From NCBI RefSeq assembly GCF_963678635.1, contig NC_087066.1:18597275-18661274 (forward strand): DNA of 64,000 nucleotides, read 5' to 3'. The translations under genes were made by a program, and so were the position numbers. The notes beneath the pieces are model-generated. The model searched no databases and had not been told where the DNA came from. It saw only the letters and a program-made list of their open reading frames with translations. This document shows, in pieces, positions 61,446-64,000 of this stretch; the first letter of the stretch is position 1; every line of letters begins with the position of its first letter. The stretch is from Symsagittifera roscoffensis. Lineage: Eukaryota > Xenacoelomorpha > Acoela > Convolutidae.

Positions 61446-64000
61446 ATGGATTGGTTGGATGTATGTTTCTTATGCCTTTTGGGTTTTCTCCTGCTGTGGT
61501 TCTTCGAGAAACTCTGCGTGTGGGGAACTTATTTTGTCTCTAGAGGAAAAATTACAATTGATAAAATCAATTTGAGAGGAGTTCATAATGTTCAAATTAC
61601 ACTCAAATCGTTACACCTTGTTGCCAATCATATCACGATAAGTTACAGAAAGCGTACGTTTATCTTCATTATCGATGGTTTAAACATCACTTATCATCCG
61701 TTAATAGCTGCCACCTCTGTAAAGAAATTGAAAGCAGGGTCCAAAAACCCACAAGAATTGCGCAATGTTTATTTACCTTCAGCTTTGTATTATATTTTCA
61801 AATTCATTCAGTTCGAAATTACTAATATTAAAATATCACTTATTGCTCGCTCAATTACTGTTAATCTGCAACATGTCATTTTGAGAGAAGAGAAAAATGA
61901 AAGTCCCCCCAACAATTGGTTTAAAATTGTGTTCACAATTCGATCGATTAGAATCTCGAAAATCGTGGCTGCATGTTCGGATCCTACAAACGTTTTCACG
62001 TGTTTCGAATTGTCCCTTTTGTCAATTTTTGACAAGGAGTGCTTCTCATTTTCCACGAAATATAAATTATCTTCAATGAATTTTGATATCAAGGAGCCTT
62101 TAATTAGTCTAAATAGTATCTTAAATGTCAAAAGCGAAGCTTCATTGTATAACTCCAATGGCTTGAAGCCCAAATTTAAACTCTCACCAGAATTGTTAAT
62201 CGCATTTTTTCATCATAACTTTATCAGACAATTGTGTAAGACGTCAAAACTGCCCCCTGTTGTTACCTTTAACATTCATTGCTTCAAATTGGAAGATATT
62301 TTCCCAGATATTGAAAGTTCTCTCTGTACGTTCTCGTACATGCAAGTAACGGTTACTATTATTGACAAGCAAACTATCCACTGCAACTGTGTAATTCCAC
62401 AGTTTGAGTGCCATTTTGTGGAAAAAAGCGTGAGCACGTTGCTAATTCAGAGTTTCAATTTGATCTTAGACTTGAAACCGCGTTCAGTGTCGGCACGACT
62501 TGGTTTCGCGGAATTAGACTCGCAACTCCATATACACCCGGACGAAGATTCGATTCCACTTATAGACTTAATCCCGGTTTCTCTCGAGTGTTCGCACTCA
62601 ATGGAAGTTTCAGCTGAAATTTCTATTTCAGAAAAGAGTTATACCTTGTTAGATCCTTGTAATAAATATTCGAAGCAAGAGTTCCAGAATCTGGACTTAG
62701 ATACGAAATTAAGTTTTGAAGGGTTCATAAGTGACTTCAATGTTACTACTTACGGTTCGTCGGAGAGTTCGCCCCATTTTTGCCTTAAAGAGTTTCGATT
62801 TTTACTCAATGGGGGTGGTTTTCATTTCACTTACTGTTTGTACATCGATGTGATCAAAATATGCAGTGCTCCGTTTGTCATCGACGCTTTCGTTCAAAGT
62901 GTGAAACGACTCATCCCTCGGAAGAGATCGGCCTCCAATGTGAGTTTGATGCGAAATGGATCTTTTAAAGGCGCTGGAGATGAAGAACAAACAAAGGCTG
63001 AATCCGAAAAATCTGACTCTCACAGAAAGCTGAAATTCGATAATGAAATAACGTCGATTAATGTAATGAAGTGTATGTTTTTGTCTGACCCAGATCCTGG
63101 GATTAGGAAAGTTCATAAGGTATCTTTAACAATTACAGAAATTTCTAGAGGTTTCGTGGACTTCGCTGAGTTTAAATTTGCAAATCTTTGCTTGTCCGTT
63201 CATCATGACGATCGTGTTGTGAATTTGGCGAATGTGTATCATTTTTCGCTAAAGGAAATTGCATGTCCATGGAAATCAATCGATGTGAAGCTGCGAAATT
63301 TTAATTCAGAATGGGAACCGAGCTCTCATATGACAGTATATACCATGGTCAAATGTTACGCATCCCTGAAAAACTCTTTGAAAAGATCGCCCAGTAAAGT
63401 ATACAAAAACAAACAAAAGCAAGAAACTGGATCACGTGAACAACTTGTAGCGTGGAAAGTTGACTCCAAAATGAGAAAATTGCCACTGATTTCGGTGACA
63501 TGTAAGACGTTTGGAATACACGCGAAGACTTTGGATCCAAGTGAAGAACAAATAGTCGGAGAGTCTTTTTCGAATACTTTTGAGCTGACGGCGCTGCAAT
63601 TTTCAGTCTCACCCTCATCTTTGTGTATAAAATGTTCATCGTTTAACGTTTTTTGCGATACAAATAAGATCCGAAATTTGAAATCAAAGTCGAATTTGCT
63701 GAACACAATGGATCCGAAAACTCATGTCGATAAAGTGCAAACGTCTCAGGTAGATCCGATTTTCACGTTTTCCGAGTTCTTTCTCCAGTATTCTACAATT
63801 TCGTCCGCTTCTACCGTTGATAGAGAAAAATTTAGTCTGTCAACTAAAAACCATGTCATTACCCTAGACGTTGACGAATGCCAAATAAAGTTTCCGAGTG
63901 GATATGTTTTTCATAAAAACTTCTCGCAGCTAACATTGGCTCGAAAATGGTTGAAAGCATTACATTATCCGTCATCAAGCAGTAACCCGACTTCTAGCAA
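61446..64000 (+). CDS. Bridge-like lipid transfer protein, BLTP2/Hobbit-like, 5' part
   Basis: One uninterrupted frame from the ATG at 61446 to the window edge, more than 850 residues. It starts with an N-terminal membrane anchor (residues about 5-20, CFLCLLGFLLLWFF), followed by a basic turn and short beta-strand-like repeats (KITIDKINLRGVHNVQITL). This fits the chorein-type start of BLTP2/KIAA0100, Drosophila Hobbit and yeast Fmp27, which anchor in the ER and form a lipid-conducting groove at ER-plasma membrane contacts. The long stretches of alternating hydrophobic strands and the late KWLKALH segment (near the window end) agree with that family. Sequence identity is low and the conserved C-terminal domains are outside the window, so another member of the bridge-like family is possible. 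The lack of introns over 2.5 kb contrasts with TAF2. It starts 282 bp after GLRX5. Confidence 0.62.
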   Translation, partial: MDWLDVCFLCLLGFLLLWFFEKLCVWGTYFVSRGKITIDKINLRGVHNVQITLKSLHLVANHITISYRKRTFIFIIDGLNITYHPLIAATSVKKLKAGSKNPQELRNVYLPSALYYIFKFIQFEITNIKISLIARSITVNLQHVILREEKNESPPNNWFKIVFTIRSIRISKIVAACSDPTNVFTCFELSLLSIFDKECFSFSTKYKLSSMNFDIKEPLISLNSILNVKSEASLYNSNGLKPKFKLSPELLIAFFHHNFIRQLCKTSKLPPVVTFNIHCFKLEDIFPDIESSLCTFSYMQVTVTIIDKQTIHCNCVIPQFECHFVEKSVSTLLIQSFNLILDLKPRSVSARLGFAELDSQLHIHPDEDSIPLIDLIPVSLECSHSMEVSAEISISEKSYTLLDPCNKYSKQEFQNLDLDTKLSFEGFISDFNVTTYGSSESSPHFCLKEFRFLLNGGGFHFTYCLYIDVIKICSAPFVIDAFVQSVKRLIPRKRSASNVSLMRNGSFKGAGDEEQTKAESEKSDSHRKLKFDNEITSINVMKCMFLSDPDPGIRKVHKVSLTITEISRGFVDFAEFKFANLCLSVHHDDRVVNLANVYHFSLKEIACPWKSIDVKLRNFNSEWEPSSHMTVYTMVKCYASLKNSLKRSPSKVYKNKQKQETGSREQLVAWKVDSKMRKLPLISVTCKTFGIHAKTLDPSEEQIVGESFSNTFELTALQFSVSPSSLCIKCSSFNVFCDTNKIRNLKSKSNLLNTMDPKTHVDKVQTSQVDPIFTFSEFFLQYSTISSASTVDREKFSLSTKNHVITLDVDECQIKFPSGYVFHKNFSQLTLARKWLKALHYPSSSSNPTSS

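Overview
This is a eukaryotic, almost certainly metazoan, nuclear window. It is AT-rich, repeat-rich and intron-containing. Five protein genes can be recognised, all on the + strand: LMBRD2 (3' part only), a YTHDF-type m6A reader, TAF2, mitochondrial monothiol glutaredoxin GLRX5, and the 5' part of a BLTP2/Hobbit-like bridge lipid-transfer protein. Two introns that can be fixed by reading frame and protein conservation are not GT-AG: one GC-AG in LMBRD2 and one GA-AG in TAF2. Such G*-AG introns, together with many tRNA-derived SINE-like elements, resemble what is known of appendicularian (larvacean) tunicates. The phylogenetic placement is inference; 'metazoan' is well supported.

Layout. Bases 1 to about 25010 are one satellite array with a basic period of about 555-566 bp and nested higher-order duplications of about 1.78, 1.85 and 3.5 kb; it runs off the left edge. 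Bases 25011-37800 carry the last six coding exons of LMBRD2, so the array appears to sit inside that gene or to cut it off. LMBRD2 introns hold a tRNA-Cys gene, a hAT-like MITE with an 8-bp target duplication, a foldback, a 64-bp minisatellite, and a 3.45-kb tandem duplication that carries a decayed LINE and duplicates part of the last exon. Bases 37800-41384 are intergenic dispersed repeats. YTHDF occupies 41385-44107. A 5.6-kb tandem duplication (43712-49314 and 49315-54918) has one end inside the last YTHDF exon and the other inside TAF2 exon 4. It leaves an intact YTHDF on its left, an intact TAF2 on its right, and in the middle an in-frame chimeric gene: the TAF2 N-terminus (428 residues) followed by the YTHDF C-terminal tail (130 residues). 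TAF2 ends at 59025, GLRX5 spans 59245-61164, and the BLTP2-like gene starts at 61446 and leaves the window.

How the pieces relate. The genes are housekeeping functions (membrane protein, mRNA reader, TFIID subunit, Fe-S cluster biogenesis, ER-plasma membrane lipid transfer) with no obvious shared pathway. The notable biology is structural: two recent, near-identical tandem duplications with exon-internal breakpoints, one of which makes an open chimeric reading frame and the other a shortened alternative last exon; non-canonical splice donors; and a large satellite array next to or inside a conserved gene. Assembly error is a real alternative for the duplications.
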